Assembly (NCBI GenBank): GCA_030592085.1
Contig: JAUUZV010000001.1
Location: forward strand, 3,019-67,018
Source: Clostridia bacterium
GTDB lineage: Bacteria; Bacillota; Clostridia; DUPQ01
Direction: 5' to 3'
Length of the DNA stretch: 64,000 nt
Of the stretch, positions 50,019 to 60,939 are shown one piece after another. The stretch's first letter is position 1, and the number at the start of each line of letters is the position of its first letter. The position numbers and the translations under genes were made by a program. Below the pieces are notes generated by a model that was not told the DNA's origin, did not search any database, and saw only the letters and a list, made by a program, of their open reading frames with translations.

Positions 50019-53000
50019 CTAACTATTTTTAGGTAGTCTAGATATAACGACAGCAACCAGTATTATTAAAAAACTTGATAATATAATTAATACTGATGGT
50101 TGACTGAAAAAATCACCTGGATTTTCTCTTATTAAATCTAATTGTGCTTTGCCTTTATCTAATATATCTTTTATTGTTACATCAATTATTGGAATATCAA
50201 TAATACTAAGTGGTATTACATTATTCTTACTTACAACTTCATATTCAACTAATAAAGATTCATTTCTATAATTAAATGATGTCTTATATAAATATATTTC
50301 AATTACTTCTTCATAATTGCCTATTACAGACTCATCAATTAAAAATTCTACTTTTTTCGTGTCTTGTGGTAATATAACAAATCTTTTAGAGTCATGATTT
50401 AATTTAGTTACCATTTCAATTGTTAATGGTATACTAATCTCTTTATTTATTATATCAAATGTAGCATAAGCAGTATCACCCTCTTTATATTTAATATCTA
50501 ACTTACCAGGAGTAATTTCATAATAAATTTCTTGTCCTGTTCCACCTGATCCACTTCCACCACTTCCACTACCAGTATCTAAACTAGTTGTATCAATAAT
50601 AAATGCTTCTGTTGATGAAGTCCCAACATTATTCAAAGTATCATTACAAACAACATACCAAGTATGAATTCCAGAAGCTATTGTATCCTTACTAAATGAA
50701 TGATCAATACTTTGATTAACGTTTATTTCTGTATTTATTAATGTGCTATCCATATACAATAAACAATCCGTAACATTCAAATCATCACTTACATTATATG
50801 TGAATGATGTTGCATGGCTAGGAATTAATAATGAATTAATAGGTGAAATCATTGTTATTAATGGTGTAGAAGTATCTATATAAATTGTTATAATATCACT
50901 AGAACAAAGAGGTACTGTTGTACTATCTTCACAGCTTTCAATTATAACATCATATGATCCATCTAAATACACTGATGTATTTATTTGATATGATGTTGTG
51001 GTTGAATTTATTGTAGACGAAACAACACTACCATTTATAGTAACATTTGTTATATATGCATCTTGATTAGCTGCACTATTATTCCAAGTTACATTAAAAT
51101 CTCCACCATGATTACTATCATTATCAGGTGTTAATATTAAAACAGTTGGTGGAAAATTTACTTCATATGTTGATGAACTACATTCAGTATTTAATCCTCC
51201 TGTTATTGGGTCAATAATAAAAGTTGAAGACAAACCATCATAAAAAATTGCGTTGGGGGCAACTATATCAACGATGGCAACATCTTCAACTTCACTATAT
51301 TCAACATTCCAGCCTGATAAAATAGCATCATCAAATTGATAAACTATATTTCTATTATTATCAATTATTCTATCTCTATTTCTATCATCAAGATATTCCA
51401 TATATTCACAATTATCAACACATTCGTAAGTTAATCTCAACTTATATAAATTTTGATTTACATCAACTTTATTAATTGTGAAATCTGTTTTAATATGTCT
51501 ACCATTATCCACCCATTCATCAGTAACAACAATACCATAATTTGAAATTACTAATGGTGTATTTGACTCATCAAGATATTCTAAAGTTCTCTTAATTACT
51601 ACTCCAGACATATTATAAGTTGTTTCATGAGTAATTTCATTACTAACATAAGTAATTGTTGGATCTATAAATACAGGATACACTGTTGAAACATCAGTTA
51701 AAAAACTATATGACGTTTCAATCACAATAAATAAACTAGCACCTGTTTTCTTAAATAAATAATTTAATTCCACAGAATTACCAGCACTATCATATGCCAT
51801 TGGTTTAGCTAAAACATAAAGAACATTTCCACTATCATCTTTAATTGATGCACTATTACTAGTACGTAATTCACTAGATTTATCCCAATCTTCACCATCA
51901 ATAACAACATGATTTGAGTCTGTTTCAATAAGGAAATCTAAATCTAAATGAACATTTCCACCTGCTAAAATATATGATGCTGGAACTAATAAATCATTAA
52001 AATCTCCAATAATTAATCTTTCTTTAACAGAAGCTCCTGAAGATTCATATGTCAAGTTAAAACCAACTCCATAAGCATTAGGATAAATAAAAGTTACTCC
52101 GTCAGCATCAGGAATTCCAGTTACAGATTGTATCATACTAACTTGTTCAATTTGTGATAAATCATTACGATAATTCAGGGCCATAGGTTGAAAAGTTGTT
52201 TCAAACCCACCCTTATTTGATGAAATCACTTGGCCAAATGTTGGATTATCCTTAAAATATGTGATATAATCTGATCCATTTATCATATAATTATAGTCAA
52301 TATAAACTACAGGTTCCAAAAGCGATGTTAAAGCTCCTGGTGTTGTATAAGCAAAGTTCAAAAGCCCTTGAATTATCGGTGAATCAGTCAATGAATCTCT
52401 TGCACACACTTCAATTGTATTTATTTGCTCACCACAACTAGTTGTGTCAATATTATCAGTTATATTAATAAATGTTCCAGCCGTCCAAGTGGTTGTATTT
52501 GTATATACATAAGTTCCTGATTCACACATTAAAGATACGTTTGTTACATCAACATATGGATCTTCAATTGTGGCATTCAAAATTAAATTATAATATTGTG
52601 TAATTGTATTATTTGATGTTGATGGATAATATATATTAATAAATGGAGGTTCTGTATCAAATACATAACTTCTAGTTGACGAAAGAGTTATATCTTCACT
52701 ATCTGTACAATTAATATACCAAGAATATGTTCCATCTATTTCTAATGTGCCATATAAAACTGTTGTAATGCTAGAATCTACTGATGAGTTTGTAGAATTT
52801 ATTATACTATCTACATATAAACTACAACTTACAGTATCTGCATCATTTTCAAGAACAGAAAATGTTGCAGATATATTAACTTTATCATGCTTTCCATCTA
52901 CTGGAGATATTAATGTAATACTAGGCTCAGTATTTTGAACTGTAAAACTTTCTCCTTCAAATACAGACGAGTTAAATGTTGTTGTTGTGGCTTTTGCATA

Positions 53001-53963
53001 ACAAGTTATTGTATCACTTTTATCGCAACCTGAAATTGTACAATCAATTGTATCATTATCAGACCAATCTTGTAAAGTTCCAGCTGACTCATTCCATTTA
53101 TAATGATATGTTATAGACTCACTATCAGTTGAACCAGACGCATTACAAGTTATTATATCATTAGTTTTTGGAGTTGAATTACTTACCGTTGCTGATGTTG
53201 GTATTGTTGGTGGGGTATCACTAGTAAATGGATAAAAACCATCACTTGTATTACTCGCTAAAATCGTTATCATTTCTTGAGTTATATCGTCAGTTACCCA
53301 TATATAACATTCGTCTAAATTACCTGTCCATCCTCCACCTATATCGTTAGCATAACCATTAAAAAAAGTCAATTCATCTGTAGATGAACCTGCCCATGAA
53401 GTAACACTATTACTATTTACTAAAACACCATCTTCATAAGCATATGTTCCTGTACTATTAACTTTCATTAATATATGATACCAAAACCCTGTAATTATAG
53501 AGTTTCCTGCTAAATGTGCACCATTATAATAAGAAATACAATCTAAACCTCCACAATGTCCTGCATTATTTGTTAACCAATGTAAACCACTGCTAGTTGT
53601 TGCTGGTGCGGAATTAAAATCAAAAAGTCTTCCTGAAGTAGTACCAGATTGTTGATTAAACCAACACGAAACAGTACCAGTTTTCCCAGCTAAAATATGA
53701 CTATTCGTACTCATACAATATCTATTATCTGATGCGTCAGGATTTCTTAATGCAGTATCTGCTATACCCTCAACACCAGAAGTATTACTTAATCCTGCAG
53801 TATCAAAAGTAGAAACATTTCCAATTAAATCTGTACAATCATAACTCATATTTATAACTGCAGCAGGTACAGGTATTACTAAAGCACTAACTATTAAACT
53901 TGATATTAAAAACAAAGCAAAACATAATAGTATTATTATAATTTTTCTTATTTTATTTTTCAT
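50019..53963 (-). CDS. Giant surface adhesin with LamG-like and Ig-like domains
   Basis: 1314 residues from ATG 53961-53963 (a 28-residue longer frame is less likely, because the signal MKNKIRKIIIILL begins here). After the signal: a LamG/concanavalin-like domain (about 40-235, CWFNQQSGT...LFDFNSA...DECYIWV), then Ig/PKD-like repeats, a beta-propeller-like middle, a Gly/Ser linker (SGSGGSGSGGTG), and a C-terminal membrane helix with short basic tail. Many Asn-x-Ser/Thr sites. Probable host-attachment protein. Confidence 0.7.
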   Translation of the reverse strand: MKNKIRKIIIILLCFALFLISSLIVSALVIPVPAAVINMSYDCTDLIGNVSTFDTAGLSNTSGVEGIADTALRNPDASDNRYCMSTNSHILAGKTGTVSCWFNQQSGTTSGRLFDFNSAPATTSSGLHWLTNNAGHCGGLDCISYYNGAHLAGNSIITGFWYHILMKVNSTGTYAYEDGVLVNSNSVTSWAGSSTDELTFFNGYANDIGGGWTGNLDECYIWVTDDITQEMITILASNTSDGFYPFTSDTPPTIPTSATVSNSTPKTNDIITCNASGSTDSESITYHYKWNESAGTLQDWSDNDTIDCTISGCDKSDTITCYAKATTTTFNSSVFEGESFTVQNTEPSITLISPVDGKHDKVNISATFSVLENDADTVSCSLYVDSIINSTNSSVDSSITTVLYGTLEIDGTYSWYINCTDSEDITLSSTRSYVFDTEPPFINIYYPSTSNNTITQYYNLILNATIEDPYVDVTNVSLMCESGTYVYTNTTTWTAGTFINITDNIDTTSCGEQINTIEVCARDSLTDSPIIQGLLNFAYTTPGALTSLLEPVVYIDYNYMINGSDYITYFKDNPTFGQVISSNKGGFETTFQPMALNYRNDLSQIEQVSMIQSVTGIPDADGVTFIYPNAYGVGFNLTYESSGASVKERLIIGDFNDLLVPASYILAGGNVHLDLDFLIETDSNHVVIDGEDWDKSSELRTSNSASIKDDSGNVLYVLAKPMAYDSAGNSVELNYLFKKTGASLFIVIETSYSFLTDVSTVYPVFIDPTITYVSNEITHETTYNMSGVVIKRTLEYLDESNTPLVISNYGIVVTDEWVDNGRHIKTDFTINKVDVNQNLYKLRLTYECVDNCEYMEYLDDRNRDRIIDNNRNIVYQFDDAILSGWNVEYSEVEDVAIVDIVAPNAIFYDGLSSTFIIDPITGGLNTECSSSTYEVNFPPTVLILTPDNDSNHGGDFNVTWNNSAANQDAYITNVTINGSVVSSTINSTTTSYQINTSVYLDGSYDVIIESCEDSTTVPLCSSDIITIYIDTSTPLITMISPINSLLIPSHATSFTYNVSDDLNVTDCLLYMDSTLINTEINVNQSIDHSFSKDTIASGIHTWYVVCNDTLNNVGTSSTEAFIIDTTSLDTGSGSGGSGSGGTGQEIYYEITPGKLDIKYKEGDTAYATFDIINKEISIPLTIEMVTKLNHDSKRFVILPQDTKKVEFLIDESVIGNYEEVIEIYLYKTSFNYRNESLLVEYEVVSKNNVIPLSIIDIPIIDVTIKDILDKGKAQLDLIRENPGDFFSQPSVLIILSSFLIILVAVVISRLPKNS

Positions 53964-54865
53964 TAGTAAATCACCTTCATTATATAGTAAAGCATTATGC
54001 TTAATATTATTGTAATAAAAAAAGTTATTAATAAATTCATCCACCAATTAACCCTTTTAGATAATATTAATAACGAAAATGTAAATATAAAAATTAATAT
54101 AGATATAACATATAATCTTAAATTTATATTATATCCTTGAATAACCGTTTGTACTATTTTATAATTAAAAGCATCGTTTAAAAAACTATTGCTTTCATCA
54201 AATTTTTCTGCTGGTCCATCAATAAAATACTCACCAGACTCTGCAACTGAAACTGTTTGTGGTACTATCATAAAACTTAATAAAATATTAGCTAATAATA
54301 TTATAAAAATACTAATTATAATTTTAATACCAATATCCATATCTACATACTTTATCAATAAAATAGTTCCAAAAATAATAATTATTGTAAATACATAAAA
54401 TGAAATATCAAAAAAAAATATTTTTACTTTTGAAGTTAATGTTTTAACAATACTTAAAAACATATTTTTAGTAACACTAGATTGTTTTAATGCGTAAGTA
54501 TAACTAATTGGTATTACAATATTAAAGCATGTATCAGAAATAATTATTAATTCTTCTTCAATATTATCAGTTCCATCATATAATCTTACTATACTTAATT
54601 CTTGTTCTGAATTACTAACTATAGAACTTTTTTCACCTTTAATCTCAAATAAATCATTATTTACTATATATTTAGGTATAATAGTAATGTTTTCATTATT
54701 TTTAACATTAAGTCTTAATACCAAATTATCTTGATAAAAATCAAGTTTTTCTGGATTAATTTTAAAGTCACAATCTTTTTTTGTAGATGATACTGTATAA
54801 TTTACAGCACTAACAGTAATCATTAGACTTAATAATATAAAAATCCATAATAATTGTTTCTTCAT
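53963..54865 (-). CDS. Membrane-anchored beta-sandwich protein, paralogue of the next gene's C-terminus
   Basis: 300 residues: signal, a CDFKINPEKLDFYQDNLVL beta domain with a later Cys, two membrane helices (about 145-200), a loop, and further helices. The beta domain and anchor correspond to the C-terminal half of the 54862-57372 product (same KPKEL/NPEKL, NSEQE, ITIP/IVIP spacing). It overlaps the adhesin start by one base. Confidence 0.65.
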   Translation of the reverse strand: MKKQLLWIFILLSLMITVSAVNYTVSSTKKDCDFKINPEKLDFYQDNLVLRLNVKNNENITIIPKYIVNNDLFEIKGEKSSIVSNSEQELSIVRLYDGTDNIEEELIIISDTCFNIVIPISYTYALKQSSVTKNMFLSIVKTLTSKVKIFFFDISFYVFTIIIIFGTILLIKYVDMDIGIKIIISIFIILLANILLSFMIVPQTVSVAESGEYFIDGPAEKFDESNSFLNDAFNYKIVQTVIQGYNINLRLYVISILIFIFTFSLLILSKRVNWWMNLLITFFITIILSIMLYYIMKVIY

Positions 54866-57372
54866 CGTTTCCTCATTATAACAACAAAAACTGTAAAAAG
54901 TATCACAATAAATGCTATTATTAATCCTACTAAAAACGTATTATCTGTAAGTATGTTTTCTTGATTAACAACAGGCTCACTAACCGTACTATTTATATCC
55001 GTAATTGCAAATGCTGATTGTGGAACTATTACAAAACTTAATAAAACGTTAACAAATAAAATAATAAAAATACCACTTATTACTTTAACCATGATAGATG
55101 CATTAGCAAATCTCAATAATAATACAGCACCACCAATAATTAAAATTGTAAAAATATAAAATGGAATATTCAATGATAATATAGGTATTTTAGCTGTCAA
55201 AGCTTTAATAGTATTACTACCAAAATTACCCATTATTTCTAAAAAATTAAACTGTTTTACTACTGGATTATAAGTTATTGGAATTGTTATACTTTGACAA
55301 ACATCAAAGGTTATTATTAATTGGCTTTCAATACTTTCAAGCCCTCTATAATTTCTAAGAACGCTTATTTCTTGCTCTGAATTGCCAGCAATAATAGCAG
55401 TTGCTCCGCGCACTTCAAAATTATCATTGCTTATTGTGTAAGATGGTATTACTGAAGTATCTTCACCATTTTTAAGATCAACTTTTAATACTAATGTATT
55501 CTGAAAAAATTCTAATTCTTTAGGTTTAACTTCAAAATTACAATCTTTTTTTTGTACTGTTGGTGTGCCACTACCACCACTACTAGGAGCTGATGGTGTT
55601 GGATCTGCTGAAATTATAATATTTATATCAACTGCTGATGTGTTTGTATTACCTGAATCATCTGAACAATAAGCATACTCCCAAACTAAAACCCCTGTAC
55701 CATAACTACTCATAGATAATGTTCTACTAACAGTATCATTTACTTTTGTGTCTGTGTTAGTAACATTAAATCGTGGAATACCTAAATCAGATTTATAAAA
55801 TTGAAATATACAAGCATTTGCTGACACTGTTGATATTGAATCTATAACCGTTGCATAAAATGTAATAGTATCACTTATATAAACGCTAGTTGATGATGTA
55901 GTAAAATTAGTAGCGTTTGGTGGTGTAACATCTCCAATAGTAACCGTATCATTTACCCAATCACTCCAATTAAAACCATCAAATACTCTTGCTGAAGCTA
56001 TCCAAATCTCATTAGCTGTTGTATTTCCAAAACCAATTGTTGTAAGATTTTCATAATCAATAGTAATATTATCATCTATATACCATATTATTTGACTTTC
56101 TTGCCAAGTGTCATCATCTGCATCAAAAAAAGTAAGTGAAACATTCAAATCTTCATTTTCATTTAATGGTTTACCAATAATATCTATTTTTACTATAGGT
56201 ATAGTCTTAGTAATTATTATAATTATTTCATCTGTCTGATTATTATTATTATAACTATCATTAGCAAAAATTTGATAAGCACACTCTGTAATATCAGAAG
56301 TATTTATTAAATCTTTTGTAATATTCATGCTATAAAATATACCAGAAACATCTATAGATGTATTTATCCAAACACCACCAGTACAATTCCAAGAAAATAT
56401 TATATTAGATAAATCAGTATTTTCTGTAACATTTATTTGATATAAAATTGTATCATTTATTTTAGGAACTGTATTATTTATTGATATAGAAAATGTTGGA
56501 AATTGTTGCAAATTATATTCAATATAAACACTATCAATATCAATATCACCAACCTCTCCAGTAATATTTATTTCATATGAACAATTATCAGTAGGACAGA
56601 CATCATAAAAATTTATTAATCTAGTTGTTAAATTTATAGTATTTGTAGTATACCAATTTGAAGTATTTGAATAAAGTATTTCATCGTCTCCAACAATTAC
56701 AACATTATCTGGAAGCCAATCATCCCTATAAGTTTTAAATTGATTAAAATAATCAATATATATGCCACGATTAGATTCTGGAAAAGTAAAATCAACTTGA
56801 CTCATAGTAAAAGTCGAAGATGTTTTTATATTATTCCAATTTGAATTAAAACTAGCTTCTGTATATTCTGTATTTGATGTCATGCTTTCCATTGTTATTA
56901 GTGAAGTACTTCTTATAGAACCAGCAGCAGACCCATCACCAGTTATAACTTTTAATATAACATCAGAATCTGTCGCATTAAAACATCTATCAGCAGAACA
57001 TCCATATACACAATCTGCCATGGTTATTGTTACAGTATTGCCACCATTCCAAGAATCATCCTCGTCATATACATAATTGTTATCATCTGCTGTTGTAGAT
57101 GCACAATTACCACTATCACCAGTAACAGATGCACAACTTTTTGTACACCCAGTCCTACCAGATACATTATTATAATAGTCACCACCTACAACTATATTAG
57201 CTGTAATTATTTCAACATTTGCTGGAAGATTTATCCATGTATAATTATATACACCAACTCCAGTATATCTATAATTTTTAGAACTTGAACTATCATTAAA
57301 TGTTGTTAATGTTAGCGCTGTCACCTGTGAACATATAAAAATTAATAATATAAATAATACTAATTTATTCAT
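54862..57372 (-). CDS. Large surface protein with paralogous C-terminal anchor
   Basis: 836 residues: signal peptide (1-19), Asn/Thr-rich beta domains including Cys-rich segments (NVSGRTGCTKSCASVTG), Ig-like repeats, a Pro/Ser/Gly linker (PTPSAPSSGGSGTPTV), then the Cys-containing beta domain and membrane region shared with the 53963 product. Many potential N-glycosylation sites. Overlaps both neighbours by four bases, so one transcript is likely. Confidence 0.65.
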   Translation of the reverse strand: MNKLVLFILLIFICSQVTALTLTTFNDSSSSKNYRYTGVGVYNYTWINLPANVEIITANIVVGGDYYNNVSGRTGCTKSCASVTGDSGNCASTTADDNNYVYDEDDSWNGGNTVTITMADCVYGCSADRCFNATDSDVILKVITGDGSAAGSIRSTSLITMESMTSNTEYTEASFNSNWNNIKTSSTFTMSQVDFTFPESNRGIYIDYFNQFKTYRDDWLPDNVVIVGDDEILYSNTSNWYTTNTINLTTRLINFYDVCPTDNCSYEINITGEVGDIDIDSVYIEYNLQQFPTFSISINNTVPKINDTILYQINVTENTDLSNIIFSWNCTGGVWINTSIDVSGIFYSMNITKDLINTSDITECAYQIFANDSYNNNNQTDEIIIIITKTIPIVKIDIIGKPLNENEDLNVSLTFFDADDDTWQESQIIWYIDDNITIDYENLTTIGFGNTTANEIWIASARVFDGFNWSDWVNDTVTIGDVTPPNATNFTTSSTSVYISDTITFYATVIDSISTVSANACIFQFYKSDLGIPRFNVTNTDTKVNDTVSRTLSMSSYGTGVLVWEYAYCSDDSGNTNTSAVDINIIISADPTPSAPSSGGSGTPTVQKKDCNFEVKPKELEFFQNTLVLKVDLKNGEDTSVIPSYTISNDNFEVRGATAIIAGNSEQEISVLRNYRGLESIESQLIITFDVCQSITIPITYNPVVKQFNFLEIMGNFGSNTIKALTAKIPILSLNIPFYIFTILIIGGAVLLLRFANASIMVKVISGIFIILFVNVLLSFVIVPQSAFAITDINSTVSEPVVNQENILTDNTFLVGLIIAFIVILFTVFVVIMRKR

Positions 57373-57851
57373 TTATAATCACCATAATAACTATAAACGT
57401 CTACCAATATCTCATCCAGTACTTTATAAAAACTTTCTTCATGATTATAAGACTCAATATAACTATAACCTTGAACTTCTTGTTGATAATGTGTCACTTC
57501 ATGTACCAATGTATTAAAACCACATCCATTTTCTGAAACAAGTATTTTTGATCCCCACATATAATAACCAACCCTATTATCACCAGACCATGAAACTGAA
57601 CAATCTTTACAATTAAGCCATTGAACAGAATCTAAAATATTTTTCTCTTCCATTATTTTTATAGTATTTAGCCCTTTTAAATATTTAAAAGGAATATCAT
57701 ATATATTACCTAGACAATCAGCTTTATCTATTTTATCACTATAAAATTTTATTTTTATTCCATTATAATCTATTGGTTTTATCCAAGCTGATACAGTTGT
57801 CACTAATAATAATATTATAATACATACACTCCATAATTTATTCATTTTCAT
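57369..57851 (-). CDS. Secreted zinc metallopeptidase-like protein (HExxH)
   Basis: 160 residues: signal (to about 22), then a small domain with four Cys and TLVHEVTHYQQE, the HExxH zinc motif, and a Glu 18-20 residues later (NHEESFYKVLDE). This matches the small gluzincin/DUF-type peptidase fold. Likely acts outside on surface proteins or the host envelope. Confidence 0.6.
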   Translation of the reverse strand: MKMNKLWSVCIIILLLVTTVSAWIKPIDYNGIKIKFYSDKIDKADCLGNIYDIPFKYLKGLNTIKIMEEKNILDSVQWLNCKDCSVSWSGDNRVGYYMWGSKILVSENGCGFNTLVHEVTHYQQEVQGYSYIESYNHEESFYKVLDEILVDVYSYYGDYK

Positions 57852-60371
57852 TTATTTTTTCTTTAATTTTATTATCAATGTTACTACTCCTATTAAAAGA
57901 AATCCCCCAACAATTAACCAAACCCACCAATAATTACCAGGACTACTAAATACCGGATCACAATTACGAGTTCCTCCATATTCTATACAAATATCTACAC
58001 AATCAAAATCACAACTTCCACCACAATCTCTGCCATCTTCGTCACCATCTACAATGTGATTATAACAATGATCTGGAGCTCGTTGTTTACTACAATCTTT
58101 ATCTTTTCCATAAGTCTCTAAACAAATTCCACCACAATCAATACCATCTTCATCTTGATTTTGTCTACCATCAAAACAACTAACACAATCTTCTTTAACA
58201 TCAACTAATTCTGAAACTGGTGGTCTATTCCTAAAGTCATAAATTTGAGCTATGTCAATTGGTTTACACCCAGGCCCCGAACTTCCAAACTTACAAACAT
58301 AATTACATACAGGTACATCAAGCCACACCATATTATTAATTTGTGCTGGTAAAATTAAATTTGGAAGATTTTTATAATCACATAAATAATCATTTAAACT
58401 TACCATCTTCTTAAAATCAACACAAATTGGTTTTATATTTCCCATTTCAAGACATGATAGTGCACAATCTTTATTTCCGTCACATTGTCTAACACAGTCT
58501 TCATGTGCAATCATATCTAAAAACGCAATTCTTTTATCTTCAGTATTTATTAAATCATAATCAACACATTCTTGAAGATTTGTCAACCAAAACTCATCAC
58601 TTTCACATGGCACTAATGGATATGATGTTGTGGCATAACATCCATATTCTGTAAATATCATTCTATCTTCTGGAATTCCATATTGATCACACATTGGATT
58701 TATAACAACTCTAAATGTTTTACTATCAATGTTTTTTGGGTGTGATACAGACTTTACTGAAGCTATACAAGTTTGAATAATCCCTTCACCACTAATTACT
58801 AACTCAGCTACACTTTTACTATCTGCTGCTATTGTTAATCTTTTACTTTGTTGTGATATTGCAAATGGACATTCTAAATTTACGTCAAAACTATCGTCTT
58901 CAGTTCCAGCATTTTTAACACCAATAAATATTTTACTAAGCATATTTGAATCAATACTAATATCAGTTGTTATACCATCAATAGCTAAATTTTTATCATC
59001 TGAAATTCCTAAAATTTCTGGTTTTCCTTCTGGTATAAAAATTCCAACTTTACTTGCTCTAATAGTCAATTTCAATAATGGATAAACAATACTTGTTTCT
59101 GTATCACATTCATATACATTTTTATCTTCATTAAAGAAACAGTCTCCTGTCTTAATTTCAGAATCTAAACTATGATACAAAGATTTTAAAGTGGTATATT
59201 TTGTAAATGTAGAATCTGCTCCAATTGCTGGATCGATAGCTGTTACTGTAGTTGGTGTAACAAGAGTATATGTATAATAATTATTATCTATTCTTGATAA
59301 TTCATTTAAATTATCTAAATAGCTTTGAAAATTACTTCCTGCTCCATTATCTACCGTCTTAATTTCTTGTGTGTCTATATTTTTAATAAGAGCGTTATAT
59401 ATTGCAGGCTGAGGACAAAATTGTGTTCCTACTAAATTCCCTGCCCATTGAATCTTTCCTAATTCTCCTAATTCAACAACCATATCATTCTCAGTAATTA
59501 CTCCTTCAAAAATTTCTCCACTTTCTAGTGTTATTTTTACTCTTGCTTTATAACTTACTAAAGGTGTAGTAGAAATATCATAAACACCATATTGTGGAAG
59601 TAAACTTATATGTTGAACTCTCCAGTCACCATTATCTACTGCAACACCCGTTGTAGCTATACTTTCAAAACAACAAAGACCAGGTTTTTCTTCCCATCCA
59701 GGTGGTAATTTTGATTGTACTATAGTATTACAATCACTACCACTACATACTCCACAGCCTTCATGATATGGAGGATGAGATCTACATAATATTTGTTTTG
59801 AATTAGTTGAAAGTAATTGACATTCACCAGGAAGAACTGTATTACTTTCTTCTGGAAACCAACCACACCATTCACTATGAGTTCCTTGTGTAACCTGATC
59901 TAAATCAACCATCCGTTCGCAATTTTCTATTCCATCTTCTTGACAAGCATAAATTACATCATCTAAATCAACAGCTTGAAATGGACATGGAAATCCTAAA
60001 CATTGTTCTTGAATCCAATAATCATATAATTGGCCTATAACTTCATCACTTTTTTCAATATTATAATTACATGAAACATCATCCAAATTAAATTCAATTT
60101 TAAATTTAGATGCAGGCACATTCTTTAAATTATATCTAACAATATCCTCAGCACTTATCTCACCTACAACACTTTCTGCACCCTGATTCATTGATAATGC
60201 AATCACCCATTCAGTACTTTCAGATGCCCCATAAGTTTCTACTGAATCAATAGAAAATATTGTAGCACCACCTTGAATAGTATCTATTGAAAATGGTTTA
60301 AATACTACTAAACCTAATAAAGCAACTAATAAAAGTACTATAAATATATTTCTGATTGCGTGTTTTGCCAT
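57852..60371 (-). CDS. Large Cys-rich surface protein
   Basis: 839 residues: N-terminal anchor (about 8-26), beta domains, many Cys in the second half including CVRQCDGNKDCALSC, and C-terminal repeats CVSCFDGRQNQDEDGIDCGGIC and CYNHIVDGDEDGRDCGGSC that read as Ca-binding DxDxDG-type knots. A membrane helix (about 810-830) ends the chain. Typical of a DPANN-like surface protein. First gene downstream of a TATA-like region. Confidence 0.65.
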   Translation of the reverse strand: MAKHAIRNIFIVLLLVALLGLVVFKPFSIDTIQGGATIFSIDSVETYGASESTEWVIALSMNQGAESVVGEISAEDIVRYNLKNVPASKFKIEFNLDDVSCNYNIEKSDEVIGQLYDYWIQEQCLGFPCPFQAVDLDDVIYACQEDGIENCERMVDLDQVTQGTHSEWCGWFPEESNTVLPGECQLLSTNSKQILCRSHPPYHEGCGVCSGSDCNTIVQSKLPPGWEEKPGLCCFESIATTGVAVDNGDWRVQHISLLPQYGVYDISTTPLVSYKARVKITLESGEIFEGVITENDMVVELGELGKIQWAGNLVGTQFCPQPAIYNALIKNIDTQEIKTVDNGAGSNFQSYLDNLNELSRIDNNYYTYTLVTPTTVTAIDPAIGADSTFTKYTTLKSLYHSLDSEIKTGDCFFNEDKNVYECDTETSIVYPLLKLTIRASKVGIFIPEGKPEILGISDDKNLAIDGITTDISIDSNMLSKIFIGVKNAGTEDDSFDVNLECPFAISQQSKRLTIAADSKSVAELVISGEGIIQTCIASVKSVSHPKNIDSKTFRVVINPMCDQYGIPEDRMIFTEYGCYATTSYPLVPCESDEFWLTNLQECVDYDLINTEDKRIAFLDMIAHEDCVRQCDGNKDCALSCLEMGNIKPICVDFKKMVSLNDYLCDYKNLPNLILPAQINNMVWLDVPVCNYVCKFGSSGPGCKPIDIAQIYDFRNRPPVSELVDVKEDCVSCFDGRQNQDEDGIDCGGICLETYGKDKDCSKQRAPDHCYNHIVDGDEDGRDCGGSCDFDCVDICIEYGGTRNCDPVFSSPGNYWWVWLIVGGFLLIGVVTLIIKLKKK

Positions 60372-60426
60372 TTTTAATCATCTCCATAATTTTGTTTGAA
60401 TACTTATGATTGTGAATTTATTAATT

Positions 60427-60445
60427 TAAAAAATAAAAAAAATAA
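60427..60445 (-). terminator. T-rich terminator after the 60457-60795 gene
   Basis: The minus strand reads T-run, A, T-run directly after the stop codon, as at the other five sites. Confidence 0.55.
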
Positions 60446-60456
60446 TTAAAATAAAT

Positions 60457-60795
60457 TTATTCTAATTTTGCTGCTAAAGTTGTTACTGCAACAGGTATTG
60501 CTACAGGTACGCTTAAAAATGCAATTCTAGATAGAACAGCTTCTAAAACAATACCAATACCAGGTAGAATTGATAATATTCCACCACCAATTCCAAGCAC
60601 AAGTGCTGAAACCATAACTGCAGTCACTTCTCCTTTTGCGATATTTAGCAGACCAATTAATAGACCAGCTACAACTAACACAATAGGAACCCACATTATT
60701 TCAGGCATAACATTAAGACCCTCAAGCAATCCAACTATAATCGCACCGATAAAGCCTACAATGTATAATATACCACTTAATCCAAGTTTATTCAT
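60457..60795 (-). CDS. Small four-helix membrane protein, probably abundant
   Basis: 112 residues, four hydrophobic helices with Gly-rich helix 3 (GGGILSILPGIG) and little soluble part. GGAGGCG ribosome site, higher G+C than neighbours, own terminator: probably highly expressed. A membrane virion protein is a reasonable guess. Confidence 0.6.
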   Translation of the reverse strand: MNKLGLSGILYIVGFIGAIIVGLLEGLNVMPEIMWVPIVLVVAGLLIGLLNIAKGEVTAVMVSALVLGIGGGILSILPGIGIVLEAVLSRIAFLSVPVAIPVAVTTLAAKLE

Positions 60796-60812
60796 TTTAT
60801 TTTTCGCCTCCT

Positions 60813-60923
60813 TTAGTTTTTATGTTTTTTCATTAGTATTGCTGCTATTATAACTAATATCATTGCAACAACACTTAGCAAGAAAAAAATAACTTCCTTA
60901 CTTAATGTAATATCTAAATTCAT
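60813..60923 (-). CDS. Very small single-helix membrane protein
   Basis: 36 residues: short acidic N-terminus (MNLDITLSKE), one helix, basic end. Similar in form to the other mini membrane proteins. Confidence 0.5.
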   Translation of the reverse strand: MNLDITLSKEVIFFLLSVVAMILVIIAAILMKKHKN

Positions 60924-60939
60924 TTTATTTTAGTTCACC

